From: Eulemur rufifrons
Lineage: Eukaryota; Chordata; Mammalia; Primates; Lemuridae
Reading direction: 5' to 3'
NCBI RefSeq assembly: GCF_041146395.1
Contig: NC_090986.1
Location: 46,350,001-46,414,000, forward strand
DNA length: 64,000 nt
The notes under the pieces were generated by a model. The model made no database searches. It was not told where the DNA came from and saw only the letters and a program-made list of their open reading frames with translations. The first letter of the stretch is position 1, and each line of letters begins with the position of its first letter. Below are positions 1-12,869 of this stretch, one piece after another. A program made the position numbers and the translations under genes.

Positions 1-3000
1 TTTAAGTGGGAGAAAACACACACAAGATTCCATTTGTCCTGGGCAGCTTTTCTGAACCTTGAGAAACTGGCTCACAATGAATCCTAGGATTCTGTTGTCC
101 GTTGTTGCTATTTTTATGTAATAAATCTGCTTCGTGTAACTTGTTGTGTATGTGAGTGTTGTGTCTCGCTGGACCTATACAAGTGATAAAAACTGGCATG
201 GTAACCAGTGCACCGTGAACCTGCTCTGCCACTTCTTGAAGCAATATTATCTTCAGGAATGAGACATACCATTGAAATTTTCAGGCTTCTGAGAATAATG
301 TAACGCATAGTAACAGTTTATATGCACATATCCCAGTAGTTTGAAACTCTGGCTGCTCTAGATTATTTGAAAAGAAAATAATATTGATTCTTATGCTTTT
401 GACTTTAATTTCAAATGCCCAATAGCCTTTTTATTTTTATGCATTGATTGTATATATGAATTATCTCCTCATTCTAGTAGCTACAGTAGCAGTTTCTGTG
501 AGCCAGTGGGGAAAAAACCTATAAAATAGAATTTTGTGTTTTTCTAAAGGTGATTCTTACTGCAACATAATATTTTTAAAAATGTAATATATGCTTTATT
601 ATAATGAAGCCTTATTATTAAAATATTATAGAATTTAAAACATAAGTGTATCAAATATTTCTTTTCACTTTTCTGAAATGTTGACTTTCAGAATGCCATT
701 TTTCCAGTATTTTTATACAAAATAACAGAATCTTCTTTCTAAAATGATTCTATCGAAATTGGAATTATTTTTATTATATTGAAAAGATTAAGTTTAAATT
801 TAGCAGAGCTGTTTCATACAACTTTTCTGTCACATTCAAAGAAATTTTATGTAATCCTGATCGATTGTGAAAGAAAGAAAGTTACTGCCCACTTTTTCCG
901 GGACACTCGATAACGTGCTAATTCTCAAAAAAATGGAGATATGGAGAGGCATATTCGTAAAATGAAAGAACTATATTACTTAAAACATTATATCAAGTCA
1001 TATAAATGTTCTTATATTCAGTTTTGATAGCATAAAAGATGGTTATTAATAGTAACTTCAGAAAGTAGATGTAAATTTGAAGATGTAATTGGTAGAAAAA
1101 TTCCAGATAGCACTGTTGTCATGTCCTTAAATTAACTATATACTATTTACATATTTTTCTTTCAAGCTTTCAGTACTTTAATTAAATAATCATTAAATTC
1201 TCATATATGTATAAAATATATGCTATGGATGTGAAAAATACTATATACACAAAAATATATAGTGTTTTAACAGTTGGTTATTTTATTTTATATATACACA
1301 TATATGTACATATACAGATGTGTGTATATAAATAAAAAGATTATTGAATTATCTAAGAGAGATAGAAATATATATGGAGAGAGATATTTAATGTGACTAT
1401 GCCGTTAAATAGCTGGAAACATGAAAGAAAAGCTTGCAAAATTTCACATATTTGTTTCCACCTTTTATAAAGATATGTGTATATTCAAGTCCAGCTAATG
1501 CAAATTTACCTACAAAGCACAGCTATGCATATTTTTGTTTTCCTATGAATAAAAACAATGAAGTACCTCTGTTTTTTTCTCTAAATGCTTTCTTTTGCTT
1601 AAGTGGTATACCTTAGTTTGCATTAAACATTGTCTGTTATTCAAGTTTATTGTTTCAATAAAGCATTTATGAATTCTATTTAAAAATTAGTTAAAACAAC
1701 CTAGAGAACTTTGAAAAGCAATGCCATGTTTGTGTTTCATTTTTATTCTGTGATTTTACCACAGTCTCATAAATGTTTAAATTTAGTATATAGGAAACTA
1801 AATATATAAAGGACCATCAATGTAATAGTAATGTAATATTCCAAAGTTTGTAAATGGTTCATTGACTATCAAAACCACCTTTAGTAGTGAGCCATAGTTT
1901 CTTAAAACACGAATTCAGGAAATTTTTATTGATCATGAAAATCCTACCAGAATTTCAGTGAAAGGAAAACTTAAAAAAGCTATCTGCAGGAGGGTCTATG
2001 AAGAATGAGGCCATAAAAGGGATCTTTGCATCTCTTCTAATTGTTATGACTCTTCTATTTTTTTGTAGCACAATACCTAAATATAACCAATTCTTCAAGT
2101 TCAAGTAAGTTCATTTGAAGCTGCCTTTGGTCTCTGCATTGTTATGAACTAATAAATTGGAGGCAAGGAACCATTTAAATTATGAAAATTAAAGTTAACT
2201 AAGTGAAAACTTTTCTGATTGAGATATAATAATCATTGTAGCTAGCAGCAGCATACAAAAATGCTTTTGTCTTTCCTTAAGGGCAAAACCCAACATTGTC
2301 AAAATTTTGGAATAATACCTTGTGTTGTTAAAGTTAAGGTAGATAAATATTTTCATTAAGCCTAAACACTTTACTATGTATATATTGAATTTTTTGTATA
2401 GAGAAGGAAATGACATGGAGCATGAATTCTCAGTTTCAGTGGAGAATCAAAGGGGGTTAACATAAAACTTACAGTTCTAATGTAGATAAAATGTTAAAAA
2501 CAAATGATCCTCCAAAAATTTGTGAATTTAAATCACTTATGCAGAAAACAGCTATTACTAATGTAGCAATTAATAAAAGATCCCTTTAAAAAAATAAAAA
2601 CAAATGGTGGTTAATAAATTTTATTTTAGCCACATTCTTTACTTTCTCAATAATACATTTTATACCAAAGGGCACTGAGTAAGTAAAGATTTAGATACAA
2701 ACATACATGAATTAAATTTTATAATGTCTGAGTTATTTCCTAATGACTTTTTTTCACTGTGGATAATTTTTGATAGTGGAAATAAAATACATATAAGAAA
2801 TATAGAAATCTGAACTGGTTACATAAATGCGGGACTATAAATATGTTTTCATTCAACAATGGTTGAATATAGTGTAATTTAAAAAAAATATGAAAAAATA
2901 TTTTGTCTTAAGATGTGGCTGTTAAAATTGAGTGGGATATAGGATCACTATAAAATCACTAATGAAATAGTAATCAATTTGAGCAGTTCCGAATAAATAT

Positions 3001-4301
3001 CTGAGCTTTATGCATAAACCTTGGCAGGTGCTAGACAACATGGTAAGCTCTGAAATTCTGCCAGATGTCAATGATAATAACTACTTGACAGTGATAAGCA
3101 TAAAGTGTTAGCAGAGAGAATCACTTCAAGGAGATTATTCCTGTCAAGCCTCAGCTGGCTGTAACTAGGAGTGAATATAACATTTGCTTTGATGTCTCCC
3201 AGGGTTTGCTCTGGGAGAGGATGTGGGTGGGTAGTGGAAAAGTTTCCTTTAATTTCTAGGAGATCTCTGCTCTGTGCTAAAGTAAAGAAAACTGAGAACA
3301 ATACTGTACTTTTATTACATTCTATTGGTTTTGGGATAATATAGAGACTCTTAGTGTCTCGTGCTGTTGAGGATTTTCCCAGTCACCACAACATAAATTG
3401 TTCTTTAATGTGAAAGTTCACCTTCATTTCAAATATTTACTATCATCATCTTTGGGATTCTGGACAAGGCTAAGTGCTGCACTAATACAATAACTTTCAG
3501 TATGCACATTGAAAAATCTAAACTAATATTTGGAAAGGCATGTCCAGTACATTAAGCTAATGTGTGTATTTTTCTCATATGGCTCTTTTCCACCTTCCTT
3601 CCTGGTCCTGCTATGTATAGGTATCCAACATTTATGGATAATAAACTAGATGTTTTAAATGCAGTTTTACATTAAGATTTGACTTAGAAAGTTATGAATT
3701 GGAATAAAATTTTTGTCCAACCGTTAACAAAAGAAAAAAAAATGAAATGCTAAATAAATAGAATATAAGAATACTTCAATTTGAATTTATTCAAAACTTG
3801 CATGAAGAGAAAAAAATGTAACTTTTCTAGACTCAGTTATCATTTTGTTGTCCAAAATATACAGAACAAAAGGATCACACAGTAGTTTTTTTCAAGAGTA
3901 TCTAAAGTTCTTAAATATTTGCATTTTTATCATACAGGTTGATAAAGGTCTTAATATAACATTTATTTAAAACTAAACCTGATTTGTTTGCTCTACCATA
4001 ATACACAGGGTTTAAGCTTTATTTTTCCCTACTTTCAGATTCATGTAGATAGATTTTGCAAATCTATAGATACTAAAACAACAGGAAACATATTGAGAGG
4101 ACTATAAAAACTCAGCAAGTTTCACTTTTTGGCAGTAATTCTCACTTTTTCTATCAGAGCAGAGCAATAAAAATGTTGAGAGAAAAAAAAATCTTAATAG
4201 GATCTATGGCAATTTCCAGCCCCGAAGCCTGAGTTTTCATCTTTTTTATAAGTTGAAAGTGCCACTATTGTATTCTTTTGAGTGGTAGATCTACTTAATA
4301 C
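1..4301. other. AT-rich stretch with no gene recognised
   Basis: I see no gene or firmly identifiable element here. Bases 110-190 hold AATAAA followed by a GT-rich run, which could be the end of a very old LTR, but I cannot place a family. Bases 1200-1340 are rich in TA and ATAC steps (low complexity). Bases 3427-3500 faintly resemble an antisense L2 3' end. Everything else is unassigned AT-rich DNA. Confidence 0.6.
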
Positions 4302-4332
<31 letters not shown>

Positions 4333-4383
4333 GGAGAGAGAGAGGGAGAGAAGGGAGAGAGAGAGAAAGGGAAAGAGAGAGAA
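4302..4383. repeat. Compound microsatellite (GT)14 plus GA-rich tract
   Basis: Fourteen GT units run from 4302 to 4329. They are followed, after TTGG, by an interrupted purine tract of GA and GGGA units to 4383. The perfect GT run suggests it is polymorphic in length. The neighbouring polypurine run could adopt non-B forms, which is inference from composition only. Confidence 0.95.
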
Positions 4384-6193
4384 TGTTTTGTAGAACTCTA
4401 AGCCTTTCAGTGAAGTGGTGGCTTTTTTCTTAAACCTTTATCTGCCTTTTATTTGTTAATTTTGTTAGAGATCTGAATGAGCCTACTTTGATCTAGAGCT
4501 TCTTTTCCCCAGGTGCTTCTATCTGCAGACAAAAATTTTGCACAGTGAACATACAGCATTATCAATTATTGATATAATATAGATCCTACAGCTGCTCTAC
4601 TTTTATAAATGCTCTAAACCAAAAATGCTAATGACATAAATAAGTAAATACCTACCAGGAATTTTTCTAGTTAAAGAAAAATATGCTGGAAATAGGAATA
4701 GTAAAAAATTTTTGGTAGTTGAATTATTTCAGCTTGAGTTGGCATTGCTAACTAGGAGGTTTTTGGATGAACTTTGGAATGGTCAGAGTTTTAAAGCCAA
4801 AGAGTATTGTCTGTGGTATCCTAAAAGAGTCCCTATGGGACATGCAAGATTTCCACACCAAGAGTGATATGCGCTTGCATTAGGATGAGGTTGTCAAGAA
4901 GATTATTTTGAAATGAACAGGAATAATAACTGTTATGGGCAAAGATTTTTTTCTGCTAATAAATTTATGGCTATTGAACAAAATGCTTTTATAATAATAT
5001 AGCACTTCCATGGCCATCTTCTGAAGTTGGTGATAATCCACCTGTGAAAGTAAGAGGATGGAGAGGAAGGGATATAAAAACAGAGAAATTTGGAAGCCTT
5101 GGAGAATTAGGCATTCATTCCATTTTATCTTTTTGTTGATGCTAAATTTCTCATTAAAAACTCATCACTTTATAAAGCAATCATTCATTTTGTTTATTTT
5201 AATAAACAACGTGCTTGTTCTGCAATAGATACTAAAAATAGAGTGAAGAAATAAAATATCACCTCTCATACATCACCTATATATATTAATATATATCCTA
5301 CTACTTTCTATGTGTTCCCTTTTCCTTGAATTATTAAAGACAGATATCAATAGATAAATGGTCAAATATGTTGGTCTTATAGTTAGATCACCAAGTTGAA
5401 AATCAAATTATAACTTTGGTTTAGCCATTTTGACTAGACATATTATAAAAATATAGCAAAGAAAATGGTCAAAGGGTCAAAGAATGAATCAGAAGATTGA
5501 GTGGAGTCGCAAACTGACTTTCAGTAAAAAGAAAAATCTATTTATATACATAGCTACATATACATATATTCATGCTGTGTTACTGGAAGCATCAGCCTGG
5601 CTCCTTAACCTTATTCTAGTCATGTAAGTAATTCTGTCTGCTTAATTTCACTTGTTCTGGGGAATCAAGTGTGAGAATGGATAACAGACAAATAGATAAA
5701 AGTGAGTGAGAGTACATTTTCTATTACTTGAATTTAGATTCATTGAATGAACACTTTTTGGAGTGGAGTTTGACTTGACAAGACAAAAAATCATAACAAA
5801 AAGGAAAAACATTTATTTTGTGTTAAAAAAGAAGACAACTGGTTAATACCAATAAAAATTTGATTTTTTGGTTTCATTTTTGTATATGCCTATGCAATAT
5901 ATGAGAAAATATTTGAAGTAATAGTAGTTTTGACTAGGCTTTATAGCATATTCCAACTAAAAAAGAAAAACATAAATAACAGTGATGGGAATAAATCCTC
6001 ATAAAATATCAAAATTAATGGAATGTAATATGCATTGTAACCTAATTAGGTTCAGTATGCAATGATGAAATCACTGGTAGCACATATAATTGATGACACA
6101 TAATATATTCAGAAAACACAATTTACCTATCAAATTAGCTGAATTAAAGCCAAAAAATAATAACAATCAATGCTTGCAATGGTCTTGTGTGTT
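4384..6193. other. No gene recognised
   Basis: AT-rich DNA without an identifiable element. TATA-rich patches occur near 5275-5300 and 5540-5570. No long open frame and no convincing repeat consensus was seen. Confidence 0.55.
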
Positions 6194-6493
6194 AAAAGAT
6201 AGTAGAGCACTCTGGGAGGCCGAGGTGGGCGGATCATTTGAGCTCAGGAGTTCGAGACCAGCCTGAGCAAGAGCGAGACCCCATCTCTACTAAAAATAGA
6301 AAGAAATTATATGGACAGCTAAAAATATATATAGAAAAAATTAGCCGGGCATGGTGGTGCATGCCTGTAGTCCCAGCTACTCGGGAGGCTGAGACAGGAG
6401 GATCGCTTGAGCTCAGGAGTTTGAGGTTGCTGTGAGCTAGGCTGACGCCACGGCACTCACTCTAGCCTGGACAACAGAGTGAGACTCTGTCTC

Positions 6494-6524
<31 letters not shown>

Positions 6525-6532
6525 TAGTAGAG
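6194..6532. repeat. Target-site duplication pair flanking the Alu
   Basis: The 14-base sequence AAAAGATAGTAGAG occurs at 6194-6207 and again at 6519-6532, directly at the two ends of the Alu. The second copy starts inside the last As of the tail. This is the signature of L1-machinery retrotransposition with cleavage at a TTTT/A-like site. The perfect match implies a fairly recent insertion. Confidence 0.92.
6208..6522 (+). mobile_element. Alu SINE, strepsirrhine type, 5' truncated
   Basis: This is a dimeric Alu on the plus strand. It starts at the CACTCTGGGAGGCCGAGG block, so roughly the first 35 bases including part of the Pol III A box are missing. The A-rich linker lies near 6285-6340, the right arm at 6340-6493, and the A tail at 6494-6522. 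The right arm has GCTAGGCTGACGCCACGG, which matches my recollection of lemur Alu families and differs from the human AluS/Y right arm. The truncated 5' end makes Pol III transcription unlikely. It is the clearest clue to the organism. Confidence 0.95.
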
Positions 6533-7369
6533 ATATAAACTGGTAAAATATTTCTGGAAAGCTTTTGACAATTTATAGCAACAGTTTGAAATTTGTTTAT
6601 ATTTTTTGACTGTGGATTTTATTTATACAAGCATAATATATGAGATAATTTGAAATGAAGATAAATAGGTTTTAGGAAAATATTTATTACTCCTATGAAA
6701 TTTTGAAAAATAAGTCCAATATTACAAAAATGTTCAACACATTATCACATAAAACAATCATTTCTGGCAAATAAATACCTTTTCTTTTTTTGTTCCATGC
6801 ACCATGTTGCAAAGATGGACAAACACAGCACTTATGTTCAAAGAACTTAAAGGTGTGTCTGTATTTCCTCAATCTATTCCTTTTCTCTGATTGTGACATA
6901 TTGTTTCTTTTACTGGATTTTCTTCTGTCTACAGTTTAAATTTAATGTTATAAAAGGCTCAGTGGCTATTCTATATCTATATATTCTTTCTGGCATATAT
7001 CGTTGAATTTCTGCCTGGTAAGATACAAATTTCAAAATTATGTTTTTATATCAGAGCTCTGTCCTGAATTCTGAACCTGCATTTCCATTGATTTACCAGA
7101 CATCTACCCAAATGTCATACAAGAATCATAAGATTAATAGGTCAAACTGAAATTTATGGTTTCTCTGAAACCTGTTCTATGCTTGATATCTTTTTGTTTG
7201 GCAAATAGCAACACACTGTCACACTTGCAGAAGATAGAATCTCATCCTCTGATGCCACCCATACCCAATCTTGAATTCCTGTAAAATATGACTCTTTGGT
7301 AGCTCCTTCATCCAATTCTTTGCCCAAGAGGACCCACTTTGTTTCAAAAGTGATATGTCTTCATGGTTT
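6533..7369. other. No gene recognised
   Basis: AT-rich sequence. The 7200-7370 part may be decayed L2 leading into the 3' tail listed next, but the similarity is too weak to claim. Confidence 0.5.
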
Positions 7370-7415
7370 AGGTTAGCTCAATAAATGTCTGCTGAATGTT
7401 TGTTGAACAAATGAA
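7370..7415 (+). mobile_element. L2/MIR-type 3' tail
   Basis: The bases around CTCAATAAATGTCTGCTGAA, followed by a second GTTGAACAAATGAA unit, match the 3' end shared by L2 and MIR elements. Only the tail is recognisable. Confidence 0.5.
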
Positions 7416-7929
7416 TTTCTAAAATATTTTAGAAATACTTTTAGAGACATTTTCATTTAGTTTAGGGAAATTGATGTTTTGAGTGATTTAACCTCTGCCA
7501 GTAGAATGTTATGATTAAAAATTGGGATATGAATGAAATGGACTACTACTTATATAGCTGTTGGTGAAAATTGATTTTGCTAAAAATTGATTTTGATCCT
7601 TTGGCTATAGAAATTTTTAAGAAAAATATCTCCTTTCTAAGAATGGCATGCACATCCCAAAGTCTTCTTTAGTAAGCTTCAGTTATTAAAATTTCCATTA
7701 TCCTATAAACTGTTGACCAAATATTGTAGAAAAATAAGCAATTCTTAATATATTGCATTGAGGAAAAATTAAGTCTATTGCTAATGAAGCTAGTATGAAT
7801 GCTTGTGTTTTTTAATGAAATTCAAATTTTAAAAGGATACAGTGTTTTAAATCTAGAAGGATGACAAAAAGAAAAAATATTTAAAGTGATTTTGAAGGAC
7901 ATATTATATATTCTATACAGGAAAATCAT
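7416..7929. other. No gene recognised
   Basis: AT-rich DNA with no identifiable element. A small direct repeat of TTGATTTTGCTAAAAATTGA style occurs near 7568-7595. Confidence 0.5.
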
Positions 7930-8935
7930 TCATTTACTCAATCTTTGCTTCAATGAATATTTATTGGTACTAACCATGTGCCAAGCATTGTTCTTGGTAC
8001 AAGGAAACATTAGTGAACAAAAGAGATAAAGATTCTTGCCTACATGAGGCTCACATTTTAGTGGTAGACAAATAAATCAAAATAGATAATAAATAATACA
8101 TAAGGTAAATAAATTATATATCACATTATAAAAGGTATGAATAAATGAGAAAATGAAACAGTGTTAAGAGGTATACAGAATGTTGAGAGAGGACAGTAGG
8201 TGGTAATTTTAAATATGGTATTAGGTTAAACATCATAAAGAAGGAGAAATATGAAAAAAATAGACTTGCTTTTATCTAGGTGAGGAAACTTCCTAATGGT
8301 GCAATCAGTGCCAAAGCTATGAGGTAGAAGAAAGAAGGGACTGTTACAGAAACAGCAAGACAAAGAAAAAATATGTGTGGTTATAGCAGAGTAAGTGATG
8401 GTGAAAAATAGATAATGAGGTTAGAGTGATAATAGGGAGCAAGACTCTGAAATCACATTTAGGATATTGTAAAGAATGGATTATCTTTGTTTAAAATTGG
8501 GAGACAATACAGATTTCTGGCAGAGGATTAACATGATCTGGCCAAAATTTCAAATATCTGGCTGATTACTTTAAATATGAGTAACAAAGAATAAAAAAAA
8601 GAAGATAAAAATAACTCTCTGTTTAAAGAACTTAGTGTGGTTTCTGTTTTCTTGATTTGACCTTGTCTAAGTATGGTGATGTAGGTTACAAATGGCTCCT
8701 GAGCCCTGGAGGTGAAGTTTTCATCAATGGAGATATGAAAGTCAGTGAATATTGCAGGTTTCATAGAATAAAAATTAATTCGACATCATAATTTTTTATG
8801 TCTATAAAAGATGTAAGTGGAGATATTTGTTTGAAATTTTGAATAAGATAATTTATCATTGGTAAGAGAGTTCACTGGCAAGGATACAAATTTAGGGTTG
8901 ACATATAGAATTATAGCAGAGACTCATAATTATCT
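7930..8935 (-). mobile_element. L2 LINE 3' region, antisense
   Basis: Reading left to right this follows the reverse complement of the L2 3' UTR. First come the inverted 3' tail (ATATTTATTGG, ATGTGCCAAGCATTGTTCT), then the AGTGAACAAAAGAGAT and TTTTAGTGGTAGACAAATAA blocks. The region equivalent to TAACATGATCTGGCC follows at about 8530, and the AGTGGAGATAT block at about 8816. It is continuous for about 1 kb but heavily decayed, with no open reading frame of note. It is a fossil of a family inactive before placental radiation. Confidence 0.75.
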
Positions 8936-9019
8936 AACAAAGTGTCTTCTCTTCTTCTTTTATTGCAATAAAACCTTAGCTTGGCATAAAGCAATCCAAC
9001 CAGATATTTCTAAGGTCCT

Positions 9020-9365
9020 CCATCACTGGGGAGTTAAGTTCTGATAATGGACTTTGAGCAGAAGTAACATGCCAATTCTAGATCTGGGACTCATGACATA
9101 AGGCATACTTCCTCCCAGCAATCTTACTTCTCTTCAATTATTGAAACCCAGGTGTGGGTTTGAATCATAAAGACAGCAACAGTACCATATGGGATTGTTG
9201 CATAATTGCTTGAATGACATTTGGGTCCCTAAGGAGCAAGATGGACCACAGATATTAAAACTGTAATGAGAGAGAGAGACATCACATTTTAGATCCTGCA
9301 TGCCATTGTATTTCAGAGTCTCTTTGATCTGGCAACTTTATTTGACCCTAAAATATAAAGACATT
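9020..9365 (+). mobile_element. Possible MaLR (MLT1-like) LTR remnant
   Basis: Blocks such as TTTGGGTCCCTAAGGAGCAAGA near 9220 and a GAGAGAGA stretch near 9270 follow the order of the 3' half of an old MLT1 LTR on the plus strand. The match is patchy, and the polyadenylation signal is not intact. The call rests on remembered consensus only. Confidence 0.4.
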
Positions 9366-10632
9366 AGAGCCCAAATATGTAATTAAATAGTTATTTAAAA
9401 TTATTTCTAATTTTTCAGTTCAGGGTTAGTTATATTTCAAAGATTGGTAAAAACTTGTAAATATGAACTAAGTAAAACTGCCAATTATGTTAAGCAACTG
9501 TGACAGATAACTCTCATGAGAGTTTCAGAAATAAACAACTATTATCCTTCCTTTCATAAACATTTCCTTTAATTTTTTGGTCAAACTCTTTCCAACGTTC
9601 TCTTCTGCTAAAATTTTCTAACGTTACGACTCCATCTGCCCTTTGCACTATAAATTGAATTGAACTGAGTAAGCACAGTAAGCACAGAGCTTTCAGTAAT
9701 CATGATCTCAGGACATAGATCAAATATAAACTGTGTTTGCTGGTTCTCACTTTTATTCTCTCCTTTTCTTTCTTTTTTTTAAAAATTTCTCATTATCAGA
9801 CATGGATATATAGGCATCAAAGTCCATAAATACTTTTTCAAGTATGTTTACTTCCTCTATTTTATTCATTTTTAAAGTCCATATCATGATAATAGTATTG
9901 TTAGAAAATCCATTGTATATATTTATTTGCATGTTGAATTATTCTCTGCCCCAACTGTATTCAATTAAAACAAACAAAGAAAGAAGGCTTCTAATTTTTT
10001 TAATGAATCTTGTTAATAAATATATTAATCACATCCATCCATATTCATATAGATATCCATATTTAGTACATTAAAATTATGATATTCTTAATAATGGCCT
10101 GAACTATATAGTCTCTATAAGCACACTGTGAATCCATGTGTTGGTGTTACTAATGCCATATAAACCAGAAAAAATGGACAGTAGTCCCTGAGTTGTAATT
10201 CTGGACAGGTTAGTTGCCATCTCCATGCATTTCAGAAGAAAGTACTTTCACTTATCCAAGGATTTTCAATCATATCAAGAAAGTAATGAGTTTATATTTT
10301 ATATTTTCTCTAGACATAAAAATAATGTAGGCTATCTTCTGCTGTCAGTCATGAAAGGGCAATAGATGGTAATTTTATCCTCCTGACTTAAGCAAGCAAA
10401 GAACTATGCAAAATATATGAAGCAGAAGTTTTCAGAAATGAGACAAAAGACAACAAAAGGCAATGCTTCCGGAGGGAAGAAAAACAAATGAAGAGAAGTT
10501 TCAGCCTGCAGCACAGGGGAAGGAAAATGTAAACAGAGCCTGCTAGTCACTTGATTTGAAGGGACAGTGGTAGAATTTGGAGAGACCATGGTGGCTGAAT
10601 TCACAGGGCAGAGCTCAAGAGAGGATAGAGTT
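9366..10632. other. No gene recognised
   Basis: AT-rich sequence without a recognisable element. A short CATCCATCCATATTCATATA-type run lies near 10030. The purine-rich part from 10400 to 10630 may be the start of the L1 5' region that follows, but I cannot align it. Confidence 0.5.
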
Positions 10633-10665
10633 ATGCGCGCGCACACACACACACACACACACACA
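10633..10665. repeat. (GC)4(AC)12 alternating purine-pyrimidine tract
   Basis: From A10633 to A10665 every base alternates purine and pyrimidine: ATGCGCGCGC, then twelve CA units. GC/AC alternation of this length is the classic Z-DNA-prone motif. The CG steps are unusual in this CpG-poor window. Confidence 0.9.
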
Positions 10666-10779
10666 GAAAGAGAATGATCCAGAAGGAAAGAGAGATCCAG
10701 AGATATGCAGAGAAACCTCATTGAGTATTACACTGACTGTGATCAGAGAATATGCATAAGAAAATGCCAGAAGCTTGGA

Positions 10780-11700
10780 AATAAATCTCTATAAAGGAAC
10801 AAGTGGTTCAATCTTGAAGTACACACCTGGGTAGGAATTATTTGTGTTCCCACCAGCCAAAGTATAAAAGTCAATAAAACATAGGGTACTGGGTAGAATA
10901 TGCAGAAGAATATTGTCTCCAAAGTGAATCAAACGTGACTGTAAAGGAATAGCTGCTCTGGCCTGCCTAACTAAGCTTAAAAGCAAGATTTTAAAGGATA
11001 AAAACTGCTTCCAAGTCACTTAAATGTGTCATAGAACAAAGGACAAGGATATATAAATAGATAAAACAATATTTAGCACATATTATAAAAAGGTAAAACT
11101 CATAATGTCTGACAGTTAACAATTATCAGACATGCAAAAATACAGGAAATAGGAAACTATAATGAGAAGTAAAGAAATCAGCAAAAACAGACCAAAGAAT
11201 AGCACGGATGGTAGAACAGTTACTTAACCAGCTATTATAACTATTTTTCATATGTTCCAAATGAAAAGCATAAGAATATTAAGTGTCATGGAAAATACCA
11301 AAAAAATTAACAAGACCCAAATCAAACTTCTAGAGGTGAAAAATAACAATGTCTGAAATTAAAAAAAAAAAAAAAATTGAATGGAATTAAGAGCATATTA
11401 AACATTATAGATGGAAATCTTTGTGAACTCGAAAGAGCATTAGAAGCTATCCAATGTGAAGCACACCGAGAGAAAAACAAAACAAAACAGAAAACCAGAC
11501 TGAAAAACATGTTTTGACCATAAGGTAAAGGATAACTTCTGTCAGCCAAATAGACATATAATTGTAGTCCCTAAAGCTGAGGAGGACACATAAAAGAATA
11601 TTTGAAGAAATAAGGATTGAACATTTTTCACATTTGATGAGAAATAGGAAGCTCAAATGAACCCCAAGCGCAAGAAACATGAAGAAAACTAGACTATATG
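10780..11700 (+). mobile_element. Old L1 (L1M/L1ME type): 5' UTR to ORF1 fragment
   Basis: From about 10940 (GTGACTGTAAAGGAATAGC, CTGCCTAACTAAGC) the sequence follows an L1ME-type 5' UTR. Then come ORF1 blocks: CATGCAAAAATACAGGAAAT near 11132, ACAAGACCCAAATCAAACTT near 11311, and CAAGCGCAAGAAACATGAAG near 11666. All are on the plus strand. Stops and indels break the ORF1 frame throughout, so it is dead. A poly(A)-like run at 11361-11376 lies inside the element and is not its tail. Confidence 0.7.
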
Positions 11701-12869
11701 TGTCCCCACGACTCTCTCTCACCTCCCACATGCATGTAATCCTGGATGTGTTTTTAATACCTTCAACTTTTCTGGCTCTTCTCTCTGAAAATAAGGTCCA
11801 ATTATGTTTACTTTACAGAATAATAAATTCTTACATTATTTCACAAAAAATAAAAGGGAGGCTAACAGATGAGAACTTCAGGAAAGTAAACTGTTAGATA
11901 TATATATATATATATAACAAAATATACTATAGACTTCAAATTATATCTATGTGTAGCCAATAAAACCATCAATAAAACTGACCTTGAAAATAAGTGTATA
12001 TAAAAATAATAAATTGGTAGATTATGATCAAAATATTGTGCTCATGAAGTTATAGAAACCATTATACGGCTTTGAAAAACAAAAGTCGGTTGTTGCTAAA
12101 GAGTTTTGTTCAGTCAATATGTGATTCATTAAGTAAAAATTCCAAACCCTTATGCAAATTTCCACTTGAATGAATATATATCCAGTGGTAAAATTTGCCC
12201 ATCGACAGCTAAGAAAATTACGATATATTAACTGATCATTTTGAAAGTAAAATTCAGTCATCACAGAGATATTCATCAAATGAATTTATAACTTTGAAAA
12301 TAAAAATAAAAATATATTATTGAACCTATAAGATTACTGTCATTCATGGCTAAACAGGAAAGATAAGCCAAGAAATTTAAGTATCATTTTTACTTTTATG
12401 TATTTTTTTAATGGCAAATATTTCTTTTGATGACAATGTTTAACATTTAATTTATATTTACTCACATTCATCTGAATCTCTAGGTAAAATAAGTTATCAG
12501 GTACTGAATATATCTATATCTTATACATGTTATTTGTGCCAAGCTTTTAGATAAAGATTTAAAGTACATATCCATTATATTCCAATCCAGTAGTTCCCAA
12601 TGCAGTTCTAAAATTATTAAACCATATTTCCTGTGATGTTGGAGTAACTTTCTGGTATGGAATTCAGAAGTGAAGTATCTCATTCTTCCCTCTTAATCAA
12701 TGTGAAATATGTGGTTTACTATCACTGCATTGTCTTTGGCTGTAATGTATCAAGCTATATCTACTTAATCAAAAGTCAAATTGAACTTAAAAGGAAAAGT
12801 CATAAACCATAGTATTTCCCAATTAAAAATGGTTGGCTTTTCACTTGGGAGCCATAGAATCCTAACTCT
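11701..12869. other. No gene recognised; (TA)n at 11898-11916
   Basis: After the L1 fragment the sequence is unassigned and AT-rich. A perfect TA dinucleotide run lies at about 11898-11916. The rest shows no repeat consensus I can name. Confidence 0.55.

Noticed and set aside
10404..10721. 105-codon minus-strand frame with a run of VCVCVC
   Set aside because: The run is the translated CA microsatellite and the rest has no homology.
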